A program made the position numbers and the translations under genes. The notes under the pieces are model-generated. The model did not search any database and had not been told where the DNA came from. It saw only the letters and a list, made by a program, of their open reading frames with translations. Positions 54,639-63,613 of a DNA stretch of 64,000 nucleotides are shown here, in pieces; positions within the stretch are counted from its first letter, which is position 1; each line of letters begins with the position of its first letter. The stretch is taken from the NCBI RefSeq assembly GCF_029433295.1, contig NZ_JAQTHV010000003.1, positions 1 through 64,000 of the forward strand. Direction: 5' to 3'. This stretch comes from Bifidobacterium sp. ESL0784. Lineage in GTDB: Bacteria > Actinomycetota > Actinomycetes > Actinomycetales > Bifidobacteriaceae.

Positions 54639-54871
54639 GTCTGCCACCCGCCTTTCGCGCCATTCGCTGTACGGATTGTGCAGGAGACACCGGCTTGCAT
54701 GCCGGGCGTCCTGGCCACCGAAACGTCTGTCTTTATAAGGAAAATACAAAACAAAATTCCGGATTCCTGCTGTTAACCCAAAATTCAAGGATAACCCTTG
54801 AGGTGGAACTTTTTGGCAATACTTTACGGATAGCGTTACGCGACACGCGAGCCGATACTTGGTAGTTACCT

Positions 54872-55711
54872 TCAGACCGTATCGATGACGGGCAGAGGTT
54901 GCATCAATTCCATCCCCGGATATCGCAGTTCCTGAGGACCGTTAGACCAATCGGCAACCGTGGATATCGCCGGGCCGCAGTTGAATTCCGCAAGCGTCCA
55001 GCCATAGCTTCCGTCGTCGCGAAGAGTGGGTTTGAGCGTGGACCAGTAGGCATTAGGGATGTTGCCGAGTTCATCGATTTCAGGGTCCATCCCGAGCAAT
55101 GTCTCGATCGTGGCGGCGATGAACGATCCGTGGCTGACGAGCATCAGCGTGGTCGGGGCGTCATCCTTCGCGTTTTCATCGAGCAGTTCCAGCACGGCCT
55201 TCGCGCCTCTGGCACCGACCTGCGTACGCGATTCGACGCCGTACTTGCCCTCGCCGCCTTGATGGGCACGCCAGGAGCGATATGCCTCTGAGTCTATCGC
55301 CCTGATTTCCGGACGGGTCTTGCCTTCCCACTGCCCGAAACTGCGTTCGCGCAGACGCTTGTCAAGTGTGACAGGCAACCCAAGAATGTCAGCGAAAGCG
55401 TGCGCAGTCTGGGAGGCACGGAAGAGGTCGCTGGAAACCACTTTCATCTTGCGTTTGCCCGCAGGCACCTTCTGGTATTCGCTGATATCGCTTTGTTTGG
55501 CCGCCTGGGGACCCGGCTGCGCCAAGAGATCGGGATTGCCTGCGACATTGCTGACCTTCGCCCAGTAGTAGCGTTTGGCAAGGTCCAGGCCGGTCTGGTC
55601 CACCTGCCACTGGCCGATGATGTCAAGCGGGACATCGATCTGGCCTTGCAGGCGGTGGACGACGTTGTAGGACGTCCTTCCATGCCGCAACAAAATGACT
55701 TCGTCAATCAT
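54872..55711 (-). CDS. Histidine phosphatase family protein (phosphoglycerate-mutase-like)
   Basis: Phosphatase or mutase of the RHG family. The catalytic motif LLRHGRTSYN is at about 7-16; the second His is in LMLVSHGSFI and the Glu in LRERSFGQWEGKT. The last 40 residues are specific. GGAG lies 5 bases before the ATG at 55711, which I prefer over a GTG six bases upstream. It could be a phosphoglycerate mutase-like phosphatase or a nucleotide or phosphate hydrolase; the substrate is unknown. Confidence 0.88.
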   Translation of the reverse strand: MIDEVILLRHGRTSYNVVHRLQGQIDVPLDIIGQWQVDQTGLDLAKRYYWAKVSNVAGNPDLLAQPGPQAAKQSDISEYQKVPAGKRKMKVVSSDLFRASQTAHAFADILGLPVTLDKRLRERSFGQWEGKTRPEIRAIDSEAYRSWRAHQGGEGKYGVESRTQVGARGAKAVLELLDENAKDDAPTTLMLVSHGSFIAATIETLLGMDPEIDELGNIPNAYWSTLKPTLRDDGSYGWTLAEFNCGPAISTVADWSNGPQELRYPGMELMQPLPVIDTV

Positions 55712-55890
55712 ATTCACTCCGTTTCCGGGTAGCCCCCATCGTCCGACACACAGACGTGTGCCATTTCACTGTTTTCATTGTGCCGCACCCCGCCGATGAA
55801 AGGAACGCCGGCGGTCGGTTTGCTGAGGAGTTATTGGTGTGTTTGAACGTTGTCAATGGAAAACGCCGAGACACGTTGTTTTGCAATGCA

Positions 55891-57042
55891 TTATCGTGCG
55901 AGAACCATTCCTATCACCCACAACGCGGCGATGGCCACATACGGCCAGAAATGGGACTTACTGATGGCAATGAACTCGCGAATGAAAGCCGTCGGCCAGT
56001 AATAGCTTTTGGTATGGCTGCCGATGCCATCGGATTTGAGTCCCATCTCGCGCGCGTATTCGCTGGCGCGGAACACATGGTAATCACTGGTGACCACAGC
56101 AACACGATAGGGGCACGCCATACGATTCTTCATCCGTTTGACGCGTCCTGGCTTGCCTTCAGAAAGCAAGGAAGAAGGAAGCAATACGCCCTGATTATTT
56201 TCATCATTTCCAGAAACTACAGAATCACCGGCCGAAGCCTGCGTTTGTGACGTAATCGCATCGCTCAAGCCACAACGTTCATCCATAATCACTTTGGAAT
56301 TTCGCAAATTCTCCAAGGTGGTGGTCGATCGGTCTTCTTTGATGATTCTGTCTCCCGGCACTCCCCGTTCCTCTACCAGGTATCGCTTCATCGCTTCGGC
56401 TTCGCTGATTTGTTCGTCTGCCCCCTGACCACCTGAAACGATGAACAGGCCGTGTCTATGCTGCCTATTCCATAAATCAACGGCTTTGTCGATGCGCCCG
56501 CGCAAGAGCGGAGTGGGCTTGGTACCTTGCAGCCCAGCCCCGAGAATGATGATGTAATCGTATTTTCTGTGTCTCGGCAGCATTCGGTAAATGGTGGAAT
56601 AGAGCAACAATGCAGCGAACGTGAAGAAGAACCAAAGGCCTTCTAGCGCAATCAGCAAGCCGATACCTTTGCCCCAGCGAGGCGCATTGAAATAAAAGGT
56701 CAGCGGATAAACGGCCACACACACCATCATTAGGAACGCAAACAACGCGGGCAAAATGGTGGAAAGCGAAAATCCCTCATGACGGACGACGATCACGGTA
56801 TTAATCAGCAAAAAACCGACAACGATAATCGGCGTGAACACGGTCACCAGCACAATCGGGACGAACGCCCAATCCCGCCAGAAATCGAGCATCAGCGCAC
56901 TTGAAAGGCACAGCACGAACAAGGCAAGCCATATCGCGTTGCGGAAGCGGCGCGGCTCTTGGATGACGGAGAAGACCAGCAATAGGCCGAACAATACGGC
57001 AGGCCCGTACAATAACGCCGTCTGCCACCAATCGGTCATCAT
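55891..57042 (-). CDS. YdcF/SanA-family membrane protein (DUF218)
   Basis: About five membrane helices fill residues 1-160. The DUF218 domain follows, with YDYIIILGAGLQGTKPTPLLRGR and VSGGQGADEQISEAEAM, then TSDYHVFRASEYAR, the family pattern. One further helix ends the protein. The domain has an insertion of about 55 residues (about 252-307). YdcF-type proteins are linked to envelope and cell-wall chemistry in E. coli (ElyC, SanA), but the reaction is unsettled. GGGGAG precedes the tandem ATG codons. Confidence 0.88.
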   Translation of the reverse strand: MMTDWWQTALLYGPAVLFGLLLVFSVIQEPRRFRNAIWLALFVLCLSSALMLDFWRDWAFVPIVLVTVFTPIIVVGFLLINTVIVVRHEGFSLSTILPALFAFLMMVCVAVYPLTFYFNAPRWGKGIGLLIALEGLWFFFTFAALLLYSTIYRMLPRHRKYDYIIILGAGLQGTKPTPLLRGRIDKAVDLWNRQHRHGLFIVSGGQGADEQISEAEAMKRYLVEERGVPGDRIIKEDRSTTTLENLRNSKVIMDERCGLSDAITSQTQASAGDSVVSGNDENNQGVLLPSSLLSEGKPGRVKRMKNRMACPYRVAVVTSDYHVFRASEYAREMGLKSDGIGSHTKSYYWPTAFIREFIAISKSHFWPYVAIAALWVIGMVLAR

Positions 57043-57085
57043 TGTTCTCCCCTATGTCTCATTCGCATGTTTTCTGCGTTTATCC

Positions 57086-57127
57086 CGGTCGTCCTTGCAT
57101 TGTATCCAGACAACGCAAGGACGACCG
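57086..57127 (-). terminator. Hairpin terminator of the S10 peptidase gene
   Basis: A perfect 13-bp stem, CGGTCGTCCTTGC with its complement (57086-57098 and 57115-57127). There is no T-run after it on the minus strand, so it may be an actinobacterial I-shaped terminator. Confidence 0.6.
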
Positions 57128-57146
57128 AAAACCTGACCCGCGCCCT

Positions 57147-58718
57147 TCAGACCTTGCGTTCGTTGATATCGGCAAGTCCGCTTACATCGCTGGCATAGAA
57201 GCGTGAGAGATCGCGGGCGAACTTTTCGATGCTGGCTGGTGCGGTATAGAGCATGTGACCAGCAGGATAGTATGTGAATGCCACATTGCCACGCAACGGT
57301 TTCGGCAGCGCCATATGGTCGATGTCGTATTCGGTCTGGTTGAACGGCGTGCACAGGTCATAAATACCGTTGCCGATCATGACCTTCAGCGTAGGTTCGT
57401 GGACGATTGCCGCAGCGAGGTCCGGTGTGACCGTCGGGAACGGAATATGCGCTCCCCACGACGTCTTGGTGCCCTCTGGCAGCGTGTGCCACCAAGTCCA
57501 GCCTTTGCCGGGCTCAGTGGATTCCCAATCGAAATCGGCGAAACCGCGGCGCTCCTCGGTGCCATCCCAGCCAAGTTCGTCACGCAAGTAGGTGTTGGCG
57601 ATGCTGGAATAAGCGGGATCGAGGAAGCTGTCATCGACGACGAAGGTCTCCTCCTGTGCCGTGCGGTCGAGGTCATAACCCTTGCTGCGCCCGTCATAGC
57701 GGCCGACGATCATGCCGGTGTCCTCGCCGCTATTATGGCGAAGCAGTTCCTTGCGGAAACGCATGTCGAGCACACGAAGGTCGGAATCGTAGACATATTG
57801 CTCGTTTAGCCCGGTCAACTCTGCATAACGTTTGGCGACATCGCGCTTCGTGGTCTCGTCGATGGCGTCGCCTTGCGCCAGAGCCGCACGCAGCGCTCCA
57901 TTGGCGAATTCGCGCGCCTGGTTGAGATGTGTTTCGATGTCGACATTCTTGCCGGCTTTGCCATGGTAGTGCGCCACTGTGGCGAAGGTCGGGAAATAGC
58001 CAACGTAAAACTGGTCTGCAGTGTCGAAGGTGAACGCATAGTCAAGGATGTTGGAAATCAGAATCAGACCATTGAGCGCCACACCGTCCTGCTGCAGCCT
58101 GTATGCCAATGCTGCGCCGCGCGTGGTGCCGTACGACTCCCCGAGCACATATTTCGGCGAGTTCCAGCGATGGAAGCGGGTCAGATAGGCACGGATGAAC
58201 GCGCTGAAGCCTTTGACATCGCCGTCGACGGAGAACAGTTCTTTCCTTGCCTTTTCGGCGATCTGCGAGAATCCGGAGCCCGGGGCGTCGATGAAAACGA
58301 TGTCGGAAAACGGCAGCATCGTGTAGGGGTTGTCCTTGAGGCCGTACGGGGCTGCCGGAACCGGCGCGGCGTCTGGAATGTCGATGCGTTTGGGGCCCAG
58401 TGACCCCATCATCAGGAACGTCGAAGACGACCCGGGGCCGCCATTGAAGATGAACGTGACCGGACGTGTGGTGTCGGTTTTGCCGGTTTCGTCGGTCAGT
58501 TCGAAAGCCGTGTAGAAGTTGCTGGCTGCAGGCTTCACCTCCTTGGTGTCGATGGTGATAGTGCCGACCGTCGCCTGATAATGCAGCGTTTCGCCGTTGA
58601 GCTGCATGGTGTGACCCGTCGTGTGCTCACCGGTCGGTCGGAGTTCGGGCTCCGTCGATTTCGCGGTTGACGCGCCTTTAGCGCCTGCAGATTCAGAGGA
58701 TAATGCTTCCTCGCTCAT
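57147..58718 (-). CDS. Serine carboxypeptidase, S10 family
   Basis: An alpha/beta-hydrolase peptidase of 523 residues, the family that includes yeast carboxypeptidase Y. The catalytic Ser is in GESYGTTRGA near residue 193, Asp in GIYDLCTPF near 450, His in PAGHMLY near 487. The oxyanion stretch FNGGPGSSSTFLM is near 88-100. No signal peptide is visible and the N-terminus is polar, so the enzyme seems cytoplasmic. AAAGGAG lies 7 bases before the ATG. Bacterial S10 enzymes are less common than eukaryotic ones. Peptide turnover is the likely role. Confidence 0.9.
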   Translation of the reverse strand: MSEEALSSESAGAKGASTAKSTEPELRPTGEHTTGHTMQLNGETLHYQATVGTITIDTKEVKPAASNFYTAFELTDETGKTDTTRPVTFIFNGGPGSSSTFLMMGSLGPKRIDIPDAAPVPAAPYGLKDNPYTMLPFSDIVFIDAPGSGFSQIAEKARKELFSVDGDVKGFSAFIRAYLTRFHRWNSPKYVLGESYGTTRGAALAYRLQQDGVALNGLILISNILDYAFTFDTADQFYVGYFPTFATVAHYHGKAGKNVDIETHLNQAREFANGALRAALAQGDAIDETTKRDVAKRYAELTGLNEQYVYDSDLRVLDMRFRKELLRHNSGEDTGMIVGRYDGRSKGYDLDRTAQEETFVVDDSFLDPAYSSIANTYLRDELGWDGTEERRGFADFDWESTEPGKGWTWWHTLPEGTKTSWGAHIPFPTVTPDLAAAIVHEPTLKVMIGNGIYDLCTPFNQTEYDIDHMALPKPLRGNVAFTYYPAGHMLYTAPASIEKFARDLSRFYASDVSGLADINERKV

Positions 58719-58834
58719 ATTGCAACTCCTTTGGGATGAATGTTCATCTTTTTCCAGCCTAACGCAGAGGCGTCTCTTTGGCGTGCAGGTTGCGGAACAA
58801 CGGGAATGGATATCAAAAGAAATTTAGAAACAAA

Positions 58835-58864
58835 AAGGCTTCCAAGGAAATCCTTGAAAGCCTT
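58835..58864 (-). terminator. Terminator of tRNA-Ala
   Basis: A 14-bp stem with one mismatch (AAGGCTTCCAAGGA with its near complement) is followed on the minus strand by a run of five T. It lies 5 bases past the tRNA 3' end. Confidence 0.85.
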
Positions 58865-58869
58865 AACCG

Positions 58870-58942
58870 TGGAGCTAGGGAGATTCGAACTCCCGACCCC
58901 CTCCATGCCATGGAGATGCGCTACCAGCTGCGCCATAGCCCC
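58870..58942 (-). tRNA. tRNA-Ala (anticodon GGC)
   Basis: The 73-base minus-strand cloverleaf is complete: acceptor GGGGCTA with TAGCTCC, D-arm GGCGCAGCTGGTAGCGC, anticodon arm CTCCATGGCATGGAG with GGC, and T-arm GGGAGTTCGAATCTCCC. Discriminator is A and CCA is not encoded. Confidence 0.96.
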
Positions 58943-59152
58943 GGTCCTGATTTAATTATAGCTCCTTGCGAAGCCTTAGATACTTTACAACAAACTCTAC
59001 CAATGACCAAACCGGCGTGTCGTTGAGGACTGTCGAGAGCAATGAAAATTGGAGTAAGACCACGATTTTCGCCTTATTTATCAAGCCCGATACAAACCGG
59101 GAACTCAATAATCGAAGCAACGAAATACCTCAAAGCGCAAGATGAGCGAGGA

Positions 59153-59191
59153 AACCGGGTTGGTAGCATCACTCTTGCTTGCAACCCGGTT
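59153..59191 (-). terminator. Terminator of the low-complexity membrane protein gene
   Basis: A 10-bp stem, AACCGGGTTG with CAACCCGGTT, followed on the minus strand by TCC. It lies about 24 bases after the stop codon. Confidence 0.65.
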
Positions 59192-59214
59192 ATGCCCGTT
59201 TCACTTCATCATAT

Positions 59215-60510
59215 TCACTTCGTGGTGCCGGGAGTCGTTCCGGTCCCACCGTTTCCGGACTGGGAGCCGGAAGTCGAGCCGGATTCGTTGCCGCCCGTAC
59301 CAGTGCCTCCGGAAGTCGATCCGTTTGTGGAGCCTGAATCCGTCGAACCGCCGCCGGTGTTGGTGCCGCTGTTCGACGAGTCTGTAGAACCGCTGCCGGA
59401 ACCATTCGAATCCGAACCCGTACTGCCGCCGGTAGAACCTGAAGTGGTGTTGCCGGAATTATTGCTGCTGCTTGAATTTCCGGAATTGCTGCTGGTTCCC
59501 GTTCCGTTGGAGGTAGAACCGCTCTGTGTACCGGAATCGGAAGTTGAGCCGGAGTTGTTCTGATTGGTCGTGGTGTTGTTGCCCTGAGTGTTCCTGTCGG
59601 TTTTCCCGCTGCCATCGGTCGATGTCTTTCCGGAATCTTCTTGCTGCTGTTTCGGATTCTTGATCGTCGAATTGGTGACGATATTGCGCACCACATGATC
59701 GGTGCCCTCTCCCTTGGTGACCAGCGAAATCACGCCTGCGGTGATGCCCACCGCGACCAAAGCGCTGACGACAGCGACGACGATGGCCAGACGCTTGTAG
59801 CGCTTCTGTTTCGACGAATCGAACACGCGAATATGGCCATCGCTCTGGCCCGGTCCGCCCTTGAGCTTTTTGCTGGTCCCGGTTGTCGTCTTCCCCCGTT
59901 GCTTTTGGCCGACTGGCGGCATCACCGTCGTCTCGCCCGAAGCCGAGGGTGTCAAAACTTGGGTGGCATCGCTTTTGACTGTATTTTTGCCGTTTTCGAC
60001 AGCGGTCTTATCGCTCTCGTTCTTGCCTTTGCCGGAAGTGCCCTTGTCGCCCTGGGCACTACCGCCGACCAAAGTCTTGGTTGCGTCTTTCTGCTCCGAT
60101 CCAGGTTCTATTTTCTCCGTGCGGGCCAAAGCCGCCAATCTGGGCGAAGTCCCGTCCATACGCAGTACCGGCGTGCCGTGGACGCTTTGTACTGTGACCG
60201 GAGTCGTCAGCTGTCCGTGATGCCGCGCATCAGAACCTATCACCCTCGTTTCGTCATCAGAACCGGCACCGACCGCGTCTTGCTGCGCTGTGTCATCATC
60301 TTGAGGCAAATTTTCCTGTAGTCTCTTACCGGATTCATTTAACACATTCTGATAAATCTGCGAGGCCACTGCGGAAACGATGGAACCCACCGCCACACCG
60401 ATCAAGGAACCGGCAATGCCGATTTTCGCCGACAACAGGAACGAAGTGACTGCAGCTAGCGCACCGGCTATGATCTGCGAGACCGAAATCCCCTTGAAAA
60501 AATTCTTCAT
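59215..60510 (-). CDS. Membrane protein with long Ser/Gly/Thr/Asn-rich tail
   Basis: I do not recognise a family. Residues 9-50 form two short hydrophobic helices with Ala/Gly character (GALAAVTSFLLSAKI, GSLIGVAVGSIV). A polar, likely disordered stretch of about 180 residues follows. Another membrane helix is at about 238-266 (LAIVVAVVSALVAVGITAGVI). The last 140 residues are almost only Ser, Gly, Thr and Asn, typical of surface-exposed or glycosylated linkers in actinobacteria. There is no LPXTG. The DNA of this tail is itself repetitive. Ribosome binding site is not visible. Confidence 0.7.
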   Translation of the reverse strand: MKNFFKGISVSQIIAGALAAVTSFLLSAKIGIAGSLIGVAVGSIVSAVASQIYQNVLNESGKRLQENLPQDDDTAQQDAVGAGSDDETRVIGSDARHHGQLTTPVTVQSVHGTPVLRMDGTSPRLAALARTEKIEPGSEQKDATKTLVGGSAQGDKGTSGKGKNESDKTAVENGKNTVKSDATQVLTPSASGETTVMPPVGQKQRGKTTTGTSKKLKGGPGQSDGHIRVFDSSKQKRYKRLAIVVAVVSALVAVGITAGVISLVTKGEGTDHVVRNIVTNSTIKNPKQQQEDSGKTSTDGSGKTDRNTQGNNTTTNQNNSGSTSDSGTQSGSTSNGTGTSSNSGNSSSSNNSGNTTSGSTGGSTGSDSNGSGSGSTDSSNSGTNTGGGSTDSGSTNGSTSGGTGTGGNESGSTSGSQSGNGGTGTTPGTTK

Positions 60511-60747
60511 GACATATAAGACTAACGAACAAAATTGGAAAAAACTGAAAACCGAGCAAAACCTTGCCGAACGCTTACAGGTAAGTGGCTAACAATAACG
60601 CAGCTTTGGCAACAACGAACGAAAGTGTCGAATTGTAAAAGAATTTCACTTATACGAAGTCATATGGGATGTCGCATTACCTATGGCAAAGAGAAAAAAC
60701 CGATGTGGTTTCGTGGCCCTTTCCGGTCTTCACAACTGACAAAAACT

Positions 60748-61758
60748 TTACTTCTTGCGCCAGTCAGACACCCAGTCTTCCACGCGACGGAAAAGATTGA
60801 CGATCACCCGACGATGCACAATCGACATAAGCACCGCAATAAAAATCAACGCGAAACCGACTAAGGTCGAAAGGGTCAACATCGATCCCCAGAAGAGTAT
60901 GGAAAACAGTTCGGAGAACAGGCTTTCGGTGCACATGACGACGGATGCAGAAGAAGCGGAAACATGAGCCAAGCCGATGTTTTGCATCAATTGAGCCAAA
61001 GTAGTGGCCCCGATGAACAGGTAAAGAAAACTCACAATGATTTTCGGTTCCACCCATGAAGCATTCGGCAGGGGCTCGGTAAGCAGCGCACCGACCAGAA
61101 ACAGCACGAAGGCCACGGCGAACTGGACGAAGGTGACGGCGATGGCGTTGAATTTTTTGGAATAGACGCCGAGATAGGTCAGGTTGAACGAAAAGACGAC
61201 GGCGCAACCGATGGTAAGCCAATCCCCCGAGGAGAGGGAAAGCGAGAGACCGCCCGGTTTCAGCGAGACGAAACCGACACCGATCAGGCAGATCACCCCG
61301 GCGATGATGTTGATATTATGAGGTCTGTTTTTCGTCGCGAACCAAGCCGCGAACGGGGTGAGGACACAGTAGGAAGCGGTGAGGAACGCGCTTCGACCTG
61401 GGTCGATGGTCAAAAGGCCTTTGGTCTGCAGGACCATCGTGCCCCAATAGGTGACACCGATGACAAGCGCGGGGATGAGGATCGACTTGTTGAGCGCCCG
61501 AAGAATGGTTTTGCGGAAAAGCAGGAACATGATGAGGCACGCGCCGCCGGTACGCATGGCCATCAGCCATTGCGGTGTGATCGCCGACATCGCGACCTTG
61601 GCGACCAGATAGCTGCCTCCCCAAAGCGCGGCACAACACAGCAGCATGATCCTAGCAAGATTGGGTGGGAAGTTACGGGAAAGACGGCTACGCATACCCT
61701 GGAAGCCACGCCGGCCAGTACCTTTCGACGAAAGATAGGCGGCAAACGAATGGGCCAT
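60748..61758 (-). CDS. EamA-family transporter (DMT superfamily)
   Basis: Ten-helix drug/metabolite exporter. The protein has two EamA repeats: the first from about residue 34 (LCCAALWGGSYLVAKVAM) and the second from about 175 (GDWLTIGCAVVFSFNLTYLG). The N-terminal 30 residues are basic. GAGGGAG lies near the ATG. The substrate cannot be predicted. It is divergent from the PPOX gene across a 473-base gap. Confidence 0.9.
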   Translation of the reverse strand: MAHSFAAYLSSKGTGRRGFQGMRSRLSRNFPPNLARIMLLCCAALWGGSYLVAKVAMSAITPQWLMAMRTGGACLIMFLLFRKTILRALNKSILIPALVIGVTYWGTMVLQTKGLLTIDPGRSAFLTASYCVLTPFAAWFATKNRPHNINIIAGVICLIGVGFVSLKPGGLSLSLSSGDWLTIGCAVVFSFNLTYLGVYSKKFNAIAVTFVQFAVAFVLFLVGALLTEPLPNASWVEPKIIVSFLYLFIGATTLAQLMQNIGLAHVSASSASVVMCTESLFSELFSILFWGSMLTLSTLVGFALIFIAVLMSIVHRRVIVNLFRRVEDWVSDWRKK

Positions 61759-62231
61759 GTCTCTCTCCCTCTTGTGTTCCTGGCATGTTCTCGCGCGTAT
61801 CGCTTAAGCGCGCCAGGCACTCTCCGCAACTTCTGTCAGCAGCCAAAGCTTATAAGCACGAGACGGCTACGTTTCTCTTCGTATCCGGCACATGCATCAC
61901 ACATCAGCCAAGCCGTGTTGACAGACATTGCCATCAAATATGTTGATATCTAAATTAGGTCATAAACTACCTACGACACGCCTAGAAATACAATGAAATC
62001 AAGGAGACTCAAACATTTCACGCGTTGGTTACATTTTGCTTTTCTGCAACCAGACTTCATGGGGCTTGGCCGAACCGAAAAATCTTTCCGCAATGCATTA
62101 TTCGTTGACCGGATATTCGCAAGACCGAAATTTTCGCGGTGAGCAACGTCACACAATTTCGCCAGTGAAAGAGGTGCTGAGGACCTAAGATGGAAACGTA
62201 TGGACAGCAGTTCGAACGAAAGGACAGCATC
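61759..62231. other. 473-base divergent intergenic region
   Basis: No convincing gene. A 49-codon plus-strand frame (61993-62142) lacks a ribosome binding site and has no family match that I recognise. TTGACA at 61918-61923 has no matching -10 box at 16-18 bases. Promoters for both flanking genes should lie here but I cannot place them. Confidence 0.4.
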
Positions 62232-62636
62232 ATGGCTACTCTTACCCCGGAAATGAAGGAATTCATCAACAACAACCTCGCCTGGATCGCCACCGTGAGC
62301 AAGGAAGGCCAGCTCGACCTCGGCCCGAAGATGTCGATGTTCGTGCTCGACGACAATCACCTCGCCTATCACGAGCGCACCGCCGGCCAGCACTATAAGA
62401 ACCTCGAGGACGGCAGTCCGCTGGTCATCTGCTTCGCCAATCTCGAGAGCAAGAAGGGCTACCGCTTCCGCGGCAACGTGACCCTGCACTCCGATGACGC
62501 GATCTACGACGAGCAGGTCAAGGTCGCCGAGAAGAACGGCACTAAGAAGCCCGCCACCATCCCGGTGCTCGAGATCACCGAGATCCAGGATCTTTCCGCT
62601 GGCGCCAACGCCGGCAAAACGATCAGCAAGGACTGA
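62232..62636 (+). CDS. Pyridoxamine-5'-phosphate-oxidase-fold protein
   Basis: A small FMN-binding split-barrel protein of 134 residues. The pattern MKEFINNNLAWIATVSKEGQ, then DDNHLAYHERTAGQHYKNLE and the C-terminal PVLEITEIQDL fit the PPOX group of actinobacterial flavin- or F420-binding oxidoreductases. I start at the ATG at 62232, preceded by GAAAGGA at 7 bases; the longer frame adds 14 residues. A terminator follows after 49 bases. The substrate is unknown; it is not likely to be a true PdxH. Confidence 0.88.
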   Translation: MATLTPEMKEFINNNLAWIATVSKEGQLDLGPKMSMFVLDDNHLAYHERTAGQHYKNLEDGSPLVICFANLESKKGYRFRGNVTLHSDDAIYDEQVKVAEKNGTKKPATIPVLEITEIQDLSAGANAGKTISKD

Positions 62637-62685
62637 TTGCCTGCTGGGATAACTGAAAGACAGTGATTTCGAGTTATCTATTTTT

Positions 62686-62715
62686 GAGGGTCTCCACAAC
62701 CGGAGGCCCTCGTTT
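62686..62715 (+). terminator. Terminator of the PPOX gene
   Basis: A 10-bp stem, GAGGGTCTCC with GGAGGCCCTC (one G-T pair), is followed by GTTTT. Confidence 0.8.
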
Positions 62716-62755
62716 TGTATGCTTGATAGGTCGTATATGCGCTAAAGGGGCGAAA

Positions 62756-63454
62756 ATGTGCCGTAGGTTTTCATTGGATCTTGATTGGAACGCCATAGGC
62801 AGCGAATTTGAGGTGGATGGCGAGGATATCGAGACCTCGACACTGCCCGCCCGCACTTTTCGCGTTGAACCAAAACAAGAAATCGCCGTCATTGCAACTG
62901 ACAGCAGAGGAGAACGACATCTGCGTGGCGGCTATTGGTCACTGATCCCGTCCTGGAGCAAAAGCCCGCGGCTTGATTACCCCACCTACAACGCTCGCAT
63001 GGAATCCGCGGCGTCGAGGCCGACATTCAAGGATTCGATGTGCTCGTGCCGGGCCATCATTCCCGCTGCCGGTTATTTCGAGTTCAAAGGAAAGCGGCCG
63101 TTTTATTTTCATTCGTCTGATAACGAGACGCTTGCCATGGCCGGTCTATACTCATGGTGGCAGGCAAACGCAGGCTCCCCGTGGCTGTTGACGGCTACTG
63201 TCATGACTTGCGCCGCAACTGGAGACGCGGCAAAAATCCATGACCGCATGCCGTTGCTTGTTCCGCAGGATATGACCGAGCAATGGCTCGATCGCAACGT
63301 GGACGGCTCCGCAATCATTTCTGATATCCATAACGAGGGCCTGTCTATATCCAAAAATCTTGATTATTACGAAACAGCCGAGCCAAAACAAGACGAAGAC
63401 GGACCGCAGTGCGTTCAGCCGCTCGAAAAAGTCGCCCCACTGAGTCTCTTCTGA
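62756..63454 (+). CDS. SRAP-family protein (HMCES/YedK)
   Basis: Forms a covalent bond with abasic sites in single-stranded DNA through the Cys that follows the start Met, and so shields them during replication. The catalytic Cys2 (after Met removal), N79 in TYNARMES, E109 in GYFEF and H162 in IHDRMP are all present. Length 232 is typical. I choose the ATG at 62756, preceded by AAAGGGG, because the Cys must be residue 2; the longer frame would disable it. Unusual for YedK, the C-terminal 30 residues are acidic and extended. Confidence 0.94.
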   Translation: MCRRFSLDLDWNAIGSEFEVDGEDIETSTLPARTFRVEPKQEIAVIATDSRGERHLRGGYWSLIPSWSKSPRLDYPTYNARMESAASRPTFKDSMCSCRAIIPAAGYFEFKGKRPFYFHSSDNETLAMAGLYSWWQANAGSPWLLTATVMTCAATGDAAKIHDRMPLLVPQDMTEQWLDRNVDGSAIISDIHNEGLSISKNLDYYETAEPKQDEDGPQCVQPLEKVAPLSLF

Positions 63455-63613
63455 AATTTCCGACTTGAAGAAGAGAGCGTTTATCAGCTCTCGGCGCATC
63501 CTCTTCTCAGCAAGCCGAAAACAGGTACCGTTCCCGTTCCTTCGCGAGACAATGGAAGCGGAGGGGTTATCAACCTGTAACGAGTCTTCACATAACGAAA
63601 GGAATCAACAGCT

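Noticed and set aside
61993..62142. 49-codon plus-strand frame in the divergent region
   Set aside because: No ribosome binding site and no recognisable sequence; kept only as a note.
61971..62699. 242-codon minus-strand frame
   Set aside because: Lies across the PPOX gene and its promoter region; shadow.
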